In this document: piece after piece, positions 1-8,601 of the stretch
Layout: every line of letters starts with the position of its first letter
Position numbering within the stretch: position 1 is the first letter of the stretch
Assembly (NCBI GenBank): GCA_944393585.1
Contig: CALYAR010000009.1
Coordinates: 1-33,913 of the forward strand
DNA from: an uncultured Clostridia bacterium
Lineage (GTDB): Bacteria > Bacillota > Clostridia > CALYAR01
Direction: 5' to 3'
DNA length: 33,913 bases
Made by a program: the position numbers and the translations under genes
The notes under the pieces: model-generated
Seen by the model: only the letters and a program-made list of their open reading frames with translations
What the model was told of the DNA's origin: nothing
Databases searched by the model: none

Positions 1-1292
1 GGAACCACAGCAACTTCCTGTGCAGTTACAACTTCCTGATCGTCATCGGGATCGGTGTTTCCGCCGGGAACAAAAGGCTTATCCGGATCTACCGGTTCTT
101 CCGTAGAAATTTCTTCGCCGTTTACAATCGTGCCGGTTACTCCGTCGGCAACTTCCACTTCAACGCCTTCGTTTTCAATGGTAACATTATTTGCATTGAC
201 AAATACTTTTTCGATCGTACCCGTACCGGTAATGGCAATATTTTCAGCATTCGCATACACTTCCTGCACAGTGCCGGAAGCAACTTCAACCGCCGCATTG
301 GCCTCAACGGTTTCCGCGTCAATTCCATCTAAAATTACATCGGTATTGGCAACAAGATTTGCAATATTTTTGGATGCACTGTCAGCATAGAGACGAACGG
401 TGCTGTTGATGTTATTTACAATAACATCTCCGCCGATTGTGGTGCCGTTAATGAGTTCAACCGTATTGACACCGCCGCCGCGGATTAACAGGTCGTTTTC
501 TACTGTAACAGCGTCTAAAACTGCATCTCCTTCTCCCACGCCGTCACCGATGGTGACATTGCCGGAAATCGTGGAACCGGCTACTGTTACATCCGGATTT
601 TGAACCATCAGGCTGCCGTCAACGTCGCCTTCAAAGGTTCCTTCTTTTGCAAAAGCCTGAGCGGCTTTGTCCAAAATGACTGCAAATTCCGCGCGGGTCA
701 TGGTAGCGTTCGGGGAAAGCTTTCCTTCCGAACCTTCAATGTAACCGTTTTTCACCATAGCCGCTACATCCGCGAGAGCCCAGTCCGCAACGGAAGAAGC
801 GTCTGAGAACGCAGCAATGTCATCTGCGGTTCCGCCTTCCAGGCAAATTGCGCGTGCAAATACGGCAATCGCTTCCTGGCGCGTTACATCATCGTTTGGA
901 CGCATCATATTGTCAGAACCAGCCAGGATTTCCATGTTCACTGCTTCTGCAATGTCTGCGACATACCAGGCATTTTCTTCAATGTCTGTAAAATTCGAAA
1001 TATCGGCTGTTACAGAAGCATTGAATATTCTGGTCATAAAAGCGGCAAGTTCTGCACGGGTCAGGTTCCCGTCTGGATTATAGCCCTCTCCGTTACCGAC
1101 CAGGATGCCGTTTTCAGCGGCGCGTACCATAACTTCTTCTGCCCAGTGACCGACTGTATCGGCCGGAACAGAAGCCTGCGGCTGAGAATCATTGTCAGTT
1201 TCCACAACAACTTCATCCGCCATTGCGCCGAATCCACAGGACAATACCATCGCTGCGGACAGTGTTGAAGCCAACACCTTCTTAAACTTCAT
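1..1292 (-). CDS. Secreted SLH-domain surface protein, N-terminal part (runs off the left edge)
   Basis: The frame is open from an ATG at 1292 to the window edge (430 codons seen). It begins with a signal peptide (KK near the start, hydrophobic stretch, then GFGAMA-DE, cleavage near residue 25). Three SLH-type repeats follow at about residues 45-230, each with an HWA/AWY-like start and a LTRAE, VTRQE or MTRAE end. Such repeats anchor proteins to secondary cell-wall polymers. From about 240 to 400 there are short V-x-I/G-x-V repeats that look like a right-handed beta-helix (for example GTTIGGDVIVNN), then an acidic Pro/Asp-rich linker. A GGGGA ribosome site lies about 7 nt before the start. 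It is probably an S-layer-associated exoprotein. The C-terminal function lies outside the window. Confidence 0.88.
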   Translation of the reverse strand, partial: MKFKKVLASTLSAAMVLSCGFGAMADEVVVETDNDSQPQASVPADTVGHWAEEVMVRAAENGILVGNGEGYNPDGNLTRAELAAFMTRIFNASVTADISNFTDIEENAWYVADIAEAVNMEILAGSDNMMRPNDDVTRQEAIAVFARAICLEGGTADDIAAFSDASSVADWALADVAAMVKNGYIEGSEGKLSPNATMTRAEFAVILDKAAQAFAKEGTFEGDVDGSLMVQNPDVTVAGSTISGNVTIGDGVGEGDAVLDAVTVENDLLIRGGGVNTVELINGTTIGGDVIVNNINSTVRLYADSASKNIANLVANTDVILDGIDAETVEANAAVEVASGTVQEVYANAENIAITGTGTIEKVFVNANNVTIENEGVEVEVADGVTGTIVNGEEISTEEPVDPDKPFVPGGNTDPDDDQEVVTAQEVAVV

Positions 1293-1752
1293 GTCGATTC
1301 CCCATTTCTATAATTTTTGATACCCATGCAGACGGCCGTCCGCACAATTTCTGAAAAACAGGATTCATATCGCAATAAATCCATACCTTAAAATAAAAAA
1401 TACACAATATAACCGGATTACAAAAGCAACAGAACTTTTTTCCAGATCCTATGTGCGAAAACTCATCATAGCATAGAGTAATCTATTAATAGGGCACAAC
1501 CTTTTTGCTATTATTTCAACCCTGATGTGCAAATTTTCATAATTTTGCAACAGATTTGTTAGGTTACAGTAATTTAAAATAACGAAGCAATGTTTCCTTG
1601 TTTTTGCCGCTATATGGAAAACGCAAAATTTTACTGTAAATGACTTCCTTTCATTCGTCTTGTCTTTGGATCAAAATTACTGATAACTGTAAAATCTGCA
1701 TTAGATTTGAAAAGAAATTTTAGATTTTTTAGCGATTTGTGCAAAACTCCGA
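1293..1752. other. 460-bp intergenic region between the divergent SLH and ComM-like genes
   Basis: This is AT-rich with no convincing gene on either strand. It must hold the promoter of the minus-strand SLH gene, but I find no clear -35/-10 pair for it. A 10-bp palindrome GACGGCCGTC sits at 1331-1340. I see no RNA gene and no terminator. Confidence 0.5.
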
Positions 1753-1781
1753 TTGTAACCTGTGGATAAATGGTTTATAAT
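1753..1781 (+). promoter_or_regulatory. Promoter of the ComM-like gene with a DnaA box in its spacer
   Basis: TTGTAA (1753-1758) and TATAAT (1776-1781) are separated by exactly 17 bp, a good sigma-A promoter ending 31 bp before the GTG start. The spacer contains TGTGGATAA (1761-1769), a perfect DnaA box in reverse orientation. DnaA bound there would cover the polymerase site, so control by DnaA is plausible. That control is inference. Confidence 0.7.
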
Positions 1782-1812
1782 TTGATTAATATGGGAAGGA
1801 GGGGAGGAAAGC

Positions 1813-3354
1813 GTGGCAAAGATAAAAAGCTGCATGCTGATCGGCCTGGAAGGAAAGCTTTGCGAAATCGAGACGGATATCTCAGGCGGGATCCCGTCAT
1901 TTGAAATCGTCGGCCTGCCGGACGCAGCAGTGAAAGAATCCAAGGACCGAATCCGCGCTGCGTTTAAAAATACCTCTCTGGAATTTCCGCGCAAACGGGT
2001 GCTGGTCAATCTTGCACCTGCTAACCTGAAAAAGGAAGGGACGTCGTTTGATGTTCCCATTATCCTCTCCATTCTCAGTGAATGCGGGATTTTGACAATA
2101 CCGGATGCAGACCGCTCTGCATTTTTCGGCGAAATATCGCTCGACGGCGCCATCCGGCCGGTTCCCGGGATCCTGCCTATGGCTTTGACTGCAAAAGAAT
2201 TCGGAATCGAGAGGGTATTTGTACCGGAAGAAAATGCAATGGAAGCTGCATTTTCCGGTCTTCCGGTCTATGGAGTGGAGACGCTTTCTGATATGGTAGA
2301 ACATTTTGGGGGAAAGAAGGAACTTTCGGTCCAAAAAGCGGATTTTGAAACGTATTTCCGCCGGCAGGCGGAAACCGCGCTGCTCGATTTCTGCGATGTA
2401 AAAGGCCAGCAGGTCGCCAAGCGCGGCGCAGAAATTGCGGCGGCAGGATCACACAATATCCTCTTTATCGGAAGTCCCGGCTCCGGCAAAACCATGATTG
2501 CCAAACGGATCCCCTCTATTCTGCCGGATCTTACGTTCCAGGAGGCAATGGAGACCAGTAAAATTCACTCTGTCTCCGGTTTGCTGACACGCCAGCATCC
2601 ATTTGTCACCGTACGCCCATTTCGGAGCCCGCACCATACGATTTCCGCTTCCGGCCTGTCCGGCGGGGGAACAGTTCCAAAACCGGGAGAGCTCAGTCTG
2701 GCGCACAACGGGGTCCTGTTTTTGGACGAGCTCTGTGAATTTCATAAGGATGTACTGGAGATCATGCGCCAGCCGCTGGAAGACGGAACAATCACGGTCG
2801 CCCGTGTCCATGCAACATTGACTTATCCCTGCAATATCATGCTGGTTGCCTCCATGAATCCCTGCAAATGCGGCTACTACGGAGATCCGCGGCACCAGTG
2901 TACCTGCACGCCGGCAGAGATCAAAAAATATATGGGAAAAATCAGCGGCCCTCTGCTCGACCGGATTGATCTGCACACCGAAGTGTCATCACTCAGCTAC
3001 GATGAACTGGCAGGAGGAGCAAAGGAGGAGCCCTCTTCTGAAATTAAAAAGAGGGTCAACCGGGCAAGAGCCATACAAAAGAAGCGGTACGAAGGACTCT
3101 CCATCCATTCAAACTCCGATCTTTCCCCCGCACTGATGAAAGAATTCTGCAGTTTGGGAAAGGAAGAAAACCGCGTGTTAAAGTCTGCATTTGAAGCGAT
3201 GGGACTGAGCGCCCGCGCTTATGACCGGATTTTGAAAGTATCGCGGACCATTGCGGATTTAGAGGGAAGTGAGAAAATCCATTCCGAACATATTATGGAA
3301 GCAATTCAATACCGGACGCTGGACCGGAAATATTGGGGAAATACACTTGGATAG
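1813..3354 (+). CDS. comM: ComM/YifB-family Mg-chelatase-like AAA+ ATPase
   Basis: 513 aa, the usual length for the YifB/ComM family. The N-terminal part (about 1-170) is the Lon-protease-like fold typical of the family, with GLPDAAVKESKDRIRAA and FDVPIILSIL. The Mg-chelatase ATPase domain follows, with Walker A GSPGSGKT at 220-227 and Walker B VLFLDE at 301-306. A cysteine cluster (NPCKCGYYGDPRHQCTC) comes next, as in other members. In naturally transformable Gram-negatives ComM is a branch-migration helicase acting on recombination intermediates. Its role in Clostridia is less defined. The GTG start is supported by GGAGG/GGAGGAAA upstream; no ATG lies in a better position. It is first in a plus-strand operon with the Ppx-like and HAD genes (9-nt gap, then a 4-nt overlap). 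Transcription runs toward oriC. Confidence 0.92.
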   Translation: MAKIKSCMLIGLEGKLCEIETDISGGIPSFEIVGLPDAAVKESKDRIRAAFKNTSLEFPRKRVLVNLAPANLKKEGTSFDVPIILSILSECGILTIPDADRSAFFGEISLDGAIRPVPGILPMALTAKEFGIERVFVPEENAMEAAFSGLPVYGVETLSDMVEHFGGKKELSVQKADFETYFRRQAETALLDFCDVKGQQVAKRGAEIAAAGSHNILFIGSPGSGKTMIAKRIPSILPDLTFQEAMETSKIHSVSGLLTRQHPFVTVRPFRSPHHTISASGLSGGGTVPKPGELSLAHNGVLFLDELCEFHKDVLEIMRQPLEDGTITVARVHATLTYPCNIMLVASMNPCKCGYYGDPRHQCTCTPAEIKKYMGKISGPLLDRIDLHTEVSSLSYDELAGGAKEEPSSEIKKRVNRARAIQKKRYEGLSIHSNSDLSPALMKEFCSLGKEENRVLKSAFEAMGLSARAYDRILKVSRTIADLEGSEKIHSEHIMEAIQYRTLDRKYWGNTLG

Positions 3355-3363
3355 GGAGGAAAT

Positions 3364-4296
3364 ATGCTAGAATCGATCGCTGTGCTTGACTTAGGTTCCA
3401 ATTCTGCACGTCTTTCCGTCTTTTCCATCCAGGATGAAGCTCACTTTTCCCTTGAGGAGTATGCTTATGAAATGATCCGGCTGGCCGGTTCTATAACAGA
3501 GGACGGTACCCTTTCCAAAGACGCTTTTCCGCGGGCAGCTGCTGCAATAAACAGACTTTGCAGACTGGCGCGGCAACATCATGCTGTCAAATTTTTATGT
3601 ATAGCAACGGAAGCGGTCCGAAAAGCGAAAAACAGCGATGTATTTCTTGCGTATTTGTTTCAGGAGACGGGGCTGTCATTTGAAATCATTTCCGGTGAAA
3701 AGGAAGCGCAGTATGGCTTTTTCGCCGCAAAAGAGGAAACCGGTTTGACCGACTTTCTCCTGCTTGATACCGGGGGAGCGAGCGTTGAAATCAGTACGGT
3801 ACGCAGCGGCGTTCCAACCCACAGCATTTCCTTGCCGATTGGATCTCTTGCCATGCACCGCCGCTGGATTCATTCTGATCCCGTAACGGCAAGCGATTTT
3901 TTTCACTTGCAGTCTCATATCTGCAAGGCACTGACATCCGTCGGCTGGCTTTTCGAAGGCAGGAATCTGCCGATCGCCGCCTTAGGGGGTACAAATAAAT
4001 GCGCTGCAAAGCTGGACTGTCCCGGCCTTGCAGCGTATCAGGGCTATACAATGCCGGCAGAACGGATTATGGAAATATATGAAAAAATCCTGTCTTCCTC
4101 CATCTCGGAGCGAGCCCGACTCGAAGGTATGGAGCAGGGCAGAGAGGATTCCATCCTGGCCGGGATGACGGTTGCCGTCACGCTCATCAATCTGCTTTCA
4201 TCGCCTGAAATGGTGATCTCTGAATGGGGGCTGGGATATGGAATATTCCTGGAATACTGGAACAAAAGTCTTAGAAAGGAAGAACGCTTTACATGA
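3364..4296 (+). CDS. Ppx/GppA-family phosphatase (exopolyphosphatase-like)
   Basis: 310 aa, matching the short single-catalytic-domain form of the Ppx/GppA family (sugar-kinase/actin fold). Motifs seen are the first phosphate loop LDLGSNSARLSVF (8-20), the catalytic-Glu segment ISGEKEAQYGF (about 112-122), the second phosphate loop LLDTGGASVEIS (about 133-144), and ALGGTNK near 205. Family members hydrolyse polyphosphate or convert pppGpp to ppGpp; the sequence does not say which applies here. The ATG follows GGGAGGAAAT. The last four bases (ATGA) are shared with the next gene, so the two are probably translationally coupled. Confidence 0.88.
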   Translation: MLESIAVLDLGSNSARLSVFSIQDEAHFSLEEYAYEMIRLAGSITEDGTLSKDAFPRAAAAINRLCRLARQHHAVKFLCIATEAVRKAKNSDVFLAYLFQETGLSFEIISGEKEAQYGFFAAKEETGLTDFLLLDTGGASVEISTVRSGVPTHSISLPIGSLAMHRRWIHSDPVTASDFFHLQSHICKALTSVGWLFEGRNLPIAALGGTNKCAAKLDCPGLAAYQGYTMPAERIMEIYEKILSSSISERARLEGMEQGREDSILAGMTVAVTLINLLSSPEMVISEWGLGYGIFLEYWNKSLRKEERFT

Positions 4297-5144
4297 AAAC
4301 GCTTTATGTCTCCGATCTGGATGGGACACTGCTCAATGGAGACAGTAAGATACCGAATCGGGCTTTGGAGAAAATTAACAGTCTGATTCGGGAGGGACTT
4401 CTTTTTACTGTGGCGACAGGCCGCTCCTATACATCGGTAACTCCAGTGGTGGAAGGACTTCATTTAAAACTGCCGGCTATTTTGCTCAACGGAGTTCATT
4501 TGTTTGATTTGTCTGCAAAGCGGACCGTTTATACCAAATACATTGGAAAGCCGGAAACGCGCGCCATTTTAGCACTGCTCAAACGGGAAGGGACAACCCC
4601 TTTTGTATATAAAATGAGGGAAGACGGCAATATCAACATGTATTACGATGAAATTACCAGCGATATGGCCCGCACCTATATCAATGACCGCTATCTCTAT
4701 TACAGCAGTTTATGCAATTATGAAGCAGTGGAGCGAAAAAATCTTTGTCAGGTTTGTGATTCCCCTCAAATTTGTTTTATGTTTGCAGTAGACGAGCGGG
4801 AAGACCGGCTTCAGGCAATCGAACGGGAGATTAAAAAAATGCCGTTTGTCCATTGCCATTTTTATAAAGAAGAAAGATTAGGACTTTCTTCTATTGAAAT
4901 ATTTGCATCAGACGCGGGAAAAAACAAAGGGATTCGATATTTAAAAAAACAGACGGGCGCCGAACGCGTGGTCAGCTTTGGGGATAACTACAACGACATT
5001 GATATGAAATTGGACAGCGATTTGTTCTGCGTTGTAGACAATGCGCCGCCGGAAGTGAAAAAACATGCTGATCTTATCATTGAAAGCAACAATGACAATG
5101 GGGTTCTTCAATTTATTTTGGATGATCTGCGCCAAAATAGCTGA
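4293..5144 (+). CDS. Cof-type HAD-superfamily phosphatase
   Basis: 283 aa, typical of the Cof/HAD-IIB group of cytosolic sugar-phosphate or nucleotide phosphatases. Motif I is DLDGTLL (8-14), with the nucleophile Asp and the acid/base Asp two residues later. Motif II is VATGRS. The metal-binding motif IV is FGDNYNDIDM (about 229-238). A large cap domain lies between motifs II and IV. The substrate cannot be told from sequence because this family is promiscuous. The start overlaps the Ppx-like stop by 4 nt. It is the last gene before the left half of oriC, and no clear intrinsic terminator follows it. Confidence 0.9.
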   Translation: MKTLYVSDLDGTLLNGDSKIPNRALEKINSLIREGLLFTVATGRSYTSVTPVVEGLHLKLPAILLNGVHLFDLSAKRTVYTKYIGKPETRAILALLKREGTTPFVYKMREDGNINMYYDEITSDMARTYINDRYLYYSSLCNYEAVERKNLCQVCDSPQICFMFAVDEREDRLQAIEREIKKMPFVHCHFYKEERLGLSSIEIFASDAGKNKGIRYLKKQTGAERVVSFGDNYNDIDMKLDSDLFCVVDNAPPEVKKHADLIIESNNDNGVLQFILDDLRQNS

Positions 5145-5193
5145 ATGCCCGTTCGACAAAAAGCGAGAATTTGTAACAAAAATATTACACAAG

Positions 5194-5369
5194 TTATAAA
5201 CATATTCACAGCCGCCTAAAGAGGCAGTAATATAGGATTTTTGTAGAATCCTTCAAACTTTTCCACAGATGTTTATAACATTGTGGATAACTTTATAAAC
5301 ATTTTAAAAAACCCGCTGTTATCAAGGTTTTTCGTGAAAGGAAAAAAGTTTTTCACTTGTTTATCCACA
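5194..5369. other. oriC, left (dnaA-upstream) DnaA-box cluster
   Basis: Two perfect DnaA boxes: TGTGGATAA at 5282-5290 (reverse) and TTATCCACA at 5361-5369 (forward). One single-mismatch box TTTTCCACA lies at 5259-5267. Two TTATAAACA variants lie at 5194-5202 and 5293-5301, and a weak ATATTCACA at 5202-5210. This matches the incA/B-like half of a Bacillus-type bipartite origin and probably also covers the dnaA promoter, giving autoregulation. No clean -35/-10 pair could be assigned among the boxes. Confidence 0.85.
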
Positions 5370-5467
5370 TCCGGTTTCACAGATTGCAGCTTCGATTTGA
5401 AATGTTTTGTGAAGTTGGTGTTTTAATAAATTTTGCCTGCCATTGCGCGGCGGAAACGGAGAGTAAC

Positions 5468-6805
5468 ATGAACCTTAACGATGTATGGAATCAATGTCTT
5501 CAAATGCTGGAAGCGGAGGTCAAGCCTATTACATACCGTTCCTGGATCCAGCCCATCAAGCCTTATCTATTGGAAGAGGACAAGATTTTGTTGACTGTGG
5601 AGAACGATCCTTCTAAGGCAATGATTGAAGCCCGCTTTGTAGAAATGATCCGGAGCGCACTTTTTTCTGTGACACAGACAATCTTTGACATCGAGGTAAA
5701 AGTAGTTGCACCAGAAGAGGAACATCCGGAATGGGAAGAAAGGGAGCAAAAGAAAAAGGAGGTACCAAATCAGTTAGTACCCTTTTCTGCCAACCCCAAA
5801 TATACCTTTGAAAATTTCGTCGTCGGCAATTCCAACCGGTATGCCCATGCCGCTTCTCTGGCTGTTGCGGAAGCGCCTGCCGCGGCCTATAACCCGTTGT
5901 TTTTATACGGGGGATCCGGTTTGGGAAAAACGCATTTGATGCATGCCATTGCAAACTATGTCAAAGCAAATCATCCGGATTTGAGCGTCATTTATGTCTC
6001 AAGCGAAAAGTTCACCAATGATCTGATTAATGCTATCCGCGATGACAAGCGAAACGAATTCCGTCAGCAATACCGGACGGCTGACGTTCTGCTTGTCGAC
6101 GACGTCCAGTTCATCGGCGGAAAAGAAAGTACGCAGGAGGAATTTTTCCACACTTTCAACGAGCTTCACGATGCCAATAAGCAGATTGTACTCACCTCAG
6201 ACCGCCACCCCAAGGAAATCAATACGCTGGAAGACCGGCTTCGCAGTCGGTTTGAATGGGGACTGGTCGGAGACATTCAGCCGCCGGACTACGAAACAAG
6301 AATTGCCATTTTGAAAAAGAAGGCGGAAGCAGACCAAGTAAATATTCCCAACAGCATTTATTCCTTTATTGCTGACCGCGTGAAATCCAACATCCGGGAA
6401 CTGGAAGGCGCCATGCTCCGCATTATCACCTATGCAAAAATATCAGGCCGTGAAATTACCATTGATCTGGCGAACGAGGCACTCAAGCAGTTCGCCCAAG
6501 ACGGTGGTTCTTCACAGGTGACAGCAAAAATAATCAAGGAAAAGACGGCCAAATACTTTAATTTGCTCGAATCCAATCTGACAGGAAAGGTAAAAACCAA
6601 AAATATTGCGCTGGCCCGTCAAATTGCCATGTACCTCTGCCGCGAGTTAACCAATTTATCGTATCCCGCCATCGGGGGAGAATTCGGCGGCAGGGACCAT
6701 ACAACAGTTTTATATGCTGTGAATAAAATTGAAAACGATATGCAGAAAGACAGCGAATTGAAAAAAGATGTCGACGCTTTGATCAAGGATATTCGCTCCA
6801 TTTAG
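5468..6805 (+). CDS. dnaA: Chromosomal replication initiator DnaA
   Basis: 445 aa, the normal length for Firmicutes. Domain I starts MNLNDVWNQCLQ, then a short charged linker (about 85-110), the AAA+ domain with Walker A GGSGLGKT (148-155) and Walker B LLVDDVQFIGG (about 206-216), and the C-terminal DNA-binding domain IV with the signature GGRDHTTVLYA (about 406-416). The ATG at 5468 is chosen over an in-frame TTG at 5357. The upstream stretch has no similarity to DnaA and overlaps a perfect DnaA box, whereas GGAGAG at 5458-5463 fits the ATG. DnaA binds the boxes on both sides of its own gene and opens the DNA for replication. Confidence 0.98.
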   Translation: MNLNDVWNQCLQMLEAEVKPITYRSWIQPIKPYLLEEDKILLTVENDPSKAMIEARFVEMIRSALFSVTQTIFDIEVKVVAPEEEHPEWEEREQKKKEVPNQLVPFSANPKYTFENFVVGNSNRYAHAASLAVAEAPAAAYNPLFLYGGSGLGKTHLMHAIANYVKANHPDLSVIYVSSEKFTNDLINAIRDDKRNEFRQQYRTADVLLVDDVQFIGGKESTQEEFFHTFNELHDANKQIVLTSDRHPKEINTLEDRLRSRFEWGLVGDIQPPDYETRIAILKKKAEADQVNIPNSIYSFIADRVKSNIRELEGAMLRIITYAKISGREITIDLANEALKQFAQDGGSSQVTAKIIKEKTAKYFNLLESNLTGKVKTKNIALARQIAMYLCRELTNLSYPAIGGEFGGRDHTTVLYAVNKIENDMQKDSELKKDVDALIKDIRSI

Positions 6806-6810
6806 ACGAG

Positions 6811-7137
6811 TTATCCACCGATTTTGTGGATAAGTATGTGAAAAACTGTGGATTTCCTCTGTACAAGCTATGAATTTATGTGTATGAATATTCCTTTTGG
6901 CATAAAATTCTATTTACCGGCTGCAGTAAAATCCAGTGGACAATGAAACACGAAGGACACCTATTCCCTGCTGCGTGTTGATATGTGGAAGACAAGCTGT
7001 GGACAAAACACTCCAAAACGGTTTTGTTGAGGCAATGTGGATAACTGAAACAAAATTTCTTTGCTTGACCACAACCTGTCAACACCGCAAAAACCGGATC
7101 GGTATCAGGATTTTTTCGGTTATCCACATAATCCACC
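6811..7137. other. oriC, right (dnaA-dnaN) DnaA-box cluster
   Basis: Perfect boxes lie at 6825-6833 (TGTGGATAA), 7036-7044 (TGTGGATAA) and 7120-7128 (TTATCCACA). Single-mismatch boxes lie at 6811-6819 (TTATCCACC) and 6998-7006 (TGTGGACAA). Weaker ones lie at 6847-6855 (TGTGGATTT), 6935-6943, 6984-6992 and 7129-7137 (TAATCCACC). The last strong box and the weak one next to it form a direct tandem against the candidate unwinding site. There is no credible gene in this 410-bp gap. Confidence 0.88.
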
Positions 7138-7200
7138 ATACTACTGCTGTTACTGCTGTTTATTATATTTTTATTTTTTATAAAGAAAAAAGTAATGAAA
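7138..7200. other. Candidate DNA unwinding element with DnaA-trio-like triplets
   Basis: Directly after the box pair 7120-7137 come seven triplets in register at 7141-7161: CTA CTG CTG TTA CTG CTG TTT. An almost pure A/T stretch continues to the dnaN ribosome site. In B. subtilis the origin opens at this place, where triplets reading 3'-GAT/GAA/AAT-5' on the complementary strand (DnaA-trios) guide DnaA onto single-stranded DNA. Here the complement reads GAT GAC GAC AAT GAC GAC AAA. The central A is kept in every triplet, but several carry C at the third position. Confidence 0.7.
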
Positions 7201-7215
7201 TAAAGGAGAATGAAA

Positions 7216-8319
7216 ATGAAATTTTCTTGTGAAAAAACTGCTCTTGTTACTGCTGTTTCTGTTGCCCAGAAGGCAGTTTCTTCTAAATCCACCTTAGTTG
7301 TTTTGGAAGGCATCCTGCTGCAGGCTTCTAATCAGCAGCTTATGTTGTCTTCTAACAACATGGAGCTTAGTATTGATTATACTCTGGATGTTTCTGTGGA
7401 AGAAGAAGGAAGTATTGTCGTAAATGCGCGCCTGTTTGGCGATATTATCCGCCGACTGCCGCAGGATCTCGTTTTTTTTGAGACAAAAGAAAATAATATC
7501 ATCAACATTCGCAGCGGAAATGCTTCTTTTGATATTATGGGACTGCCGGCTGATGAGTTCCCGCAGGCACAGCAGGTTGATCGCAGTAATTATATGGAAA
7601 TTTCTCAAAAGCTTTTTAAATCGATGATTTCCAAAACAATCTTTTCTGTTGCTACGGTTGATTTAAAACCCATTTTAACCGGAGTGCTCTTTGATTTTCA
7701 TGGGTCTATTTTAAATTTGGTAGCCATTGACGGTTACCGGCTGGCCCGCCGAAGCATTGAGGTGGAGAATACCAACATTACAGCACAGTTTGTCATTCCG
7801 GCAAAAACGCTCAATGAGCTGTTAAAGCTGCTGTCGGACACAGATGATCCGGTGACACTTTATGTAGATAAACAAAATATCTTGTTTGTGTTCCCGCAGT
7901 TTACCTTAATTTCCCGTCTGCTGGAAGGGGAATTTTTGAATTACGATGCGATTATTCCAAAGGAATTCCGGATTGAAGCGATTGTCGATACAAAAACGTT
8001 TATTGCTTCAATTGAACGCGCCAGCCTGATTGTCAGCGGGGAGTTTACCAAAACACCGCTACGGATTCAGATTTCGGAAAATGAGATTACCTTAAACTGC
8101 AGCGCGCAGATGGGAAAAGCGACGGACTCGTTTTCTGCTCAGATTACCGGAGGGGATTTGGAAATCGGCTTTAACTTCAAGTATCTGCTTGATGCTTTGG
8201 GGGCAGTGGAGGAGACTGAGACGAAAGTGCTCTTTAACATGAGTTTGAATCCCTGCATAATTAAGCCGCTGGAGGGAGATGACTATCTCTATATGATTCT
8301 TCCGATCCGTTTGGCATAA
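7216..8319 (+). CDS. dnaN: DNA polymerase III beta subunit (sliding clamp) DnaN
   Basis: 367 aa with the three-repeat clamp fold across the whole length. It starts MKFSCEKTALVTAVSVAQKAV and ends YLMYMILPIRL-like (YLYMILPIRLA), as usual for DnaN. The clamp encircles DNA and tethers the replicative polymerase. Of two in-frame ATGs (7210 and 7216) the second is preferred: GGAG at 7205-7208 leaves 7 nt to 7216 but only 1 nt to 7210. It lies directly downstream of the origin opening site and is followed after 18 nt by the S4-domain gene. Confidence 0.98.
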   Translation: MKFSCEKTALVTAVSVAQKAVSSKSTLVVLEGILLQASNQQLMLSSNNMELSIDYTLDVSVEEEGSIVVNARLFGDIIRRLPQDLVFFETKENNIINIRSGNASFDIMGLPADEFPQAQQVDRSNYMEISQKLFKSMISKTIFSVATVDLKPILTGVLFDFHGSILNLVAIDGYRLARRSIEVENTNITAQFVIPAKTLNELLKLLSDTDDPVTLYVDKQNILFVFPQFTLISRLLEGEFLNYDAIIPKEFRIEAIVDTKTFIASIERASLIVSGEFTKTPLRIQISENEITLNCSAQMGKATDSFSAQITGGDLEIGFNFKYLLDALGAVEETETKVLFNMSLNPCIIKPLEGDDYLYMILPIRLA

Positions 8320-8337
8320 GAGGGAAGGCTTGTATTT

Positions 8338-8589
8338 ATGAAAGAAAAACAGACGCTTGAGGTTGAAATCCATACGGATTTTATTAAGCTCGATTCGTTT
8401 TTGAAATTTGCCGCGGTCGCCGATACGGGAGCGATGGGCAAAGAAATGGTATTGGATGGAATTGTATCGGTCAATGGGGAAATCTGCACCATGCGGGGGA
8501 AAAAGATCCGCTGCGGCGATGTGGTAGAAGTAAACTTGGAGGACTGTGTGATCACGTTGATTCCCAAAATGGCCGAAGCGGAGAAATAG
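8338..8589 (+). CDS. yaaA: S4-domain RNA-binding protein, YaaA type
   Basis: 83 aa forming a single S4 RNA-binding domain: IKLDSFLKFAAVADTGAMGKEMVLDGIVSVNGE followed by RGKKIRCGDVVEV. This small protein is found between dnaN and recF in many Firmicutes (B. subtilis yaaA). Its exact role is not settled; the S4 fold points to structured RNA, such as the ribosome. A GGGAAGG-type site lies upstream. The stop is 12 nt before the recF start, so the genes form one dnaN-yaaA-recF unit. Confidence 0.92.
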   Translation: MKEKQTLEVEIHTDFIKLDSFLKFAAVADTGAMGKEMVLDGIVSVNGEICTMRGKKIRCGDVVEVNLEDCVITLIPKMAEAEK

Positions 8590-8601
8590 AGGAGAAGCAG
8601 C

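Noticed and set aside
5357-5467. N-terminal extension of DnaA from a TTG codon
   Set aside because: The extension overlaps a perfect DnaA box, resembles no DnaA N-terminus, and a better ribosome site serves the ATG at 5468.
5145-7215. CRISPR-like or satellite repeats from the recurring TTATCCACA units
   Set aside because: The units are short, occur in both orientations with irregular spacing, and match DnaA boxes.
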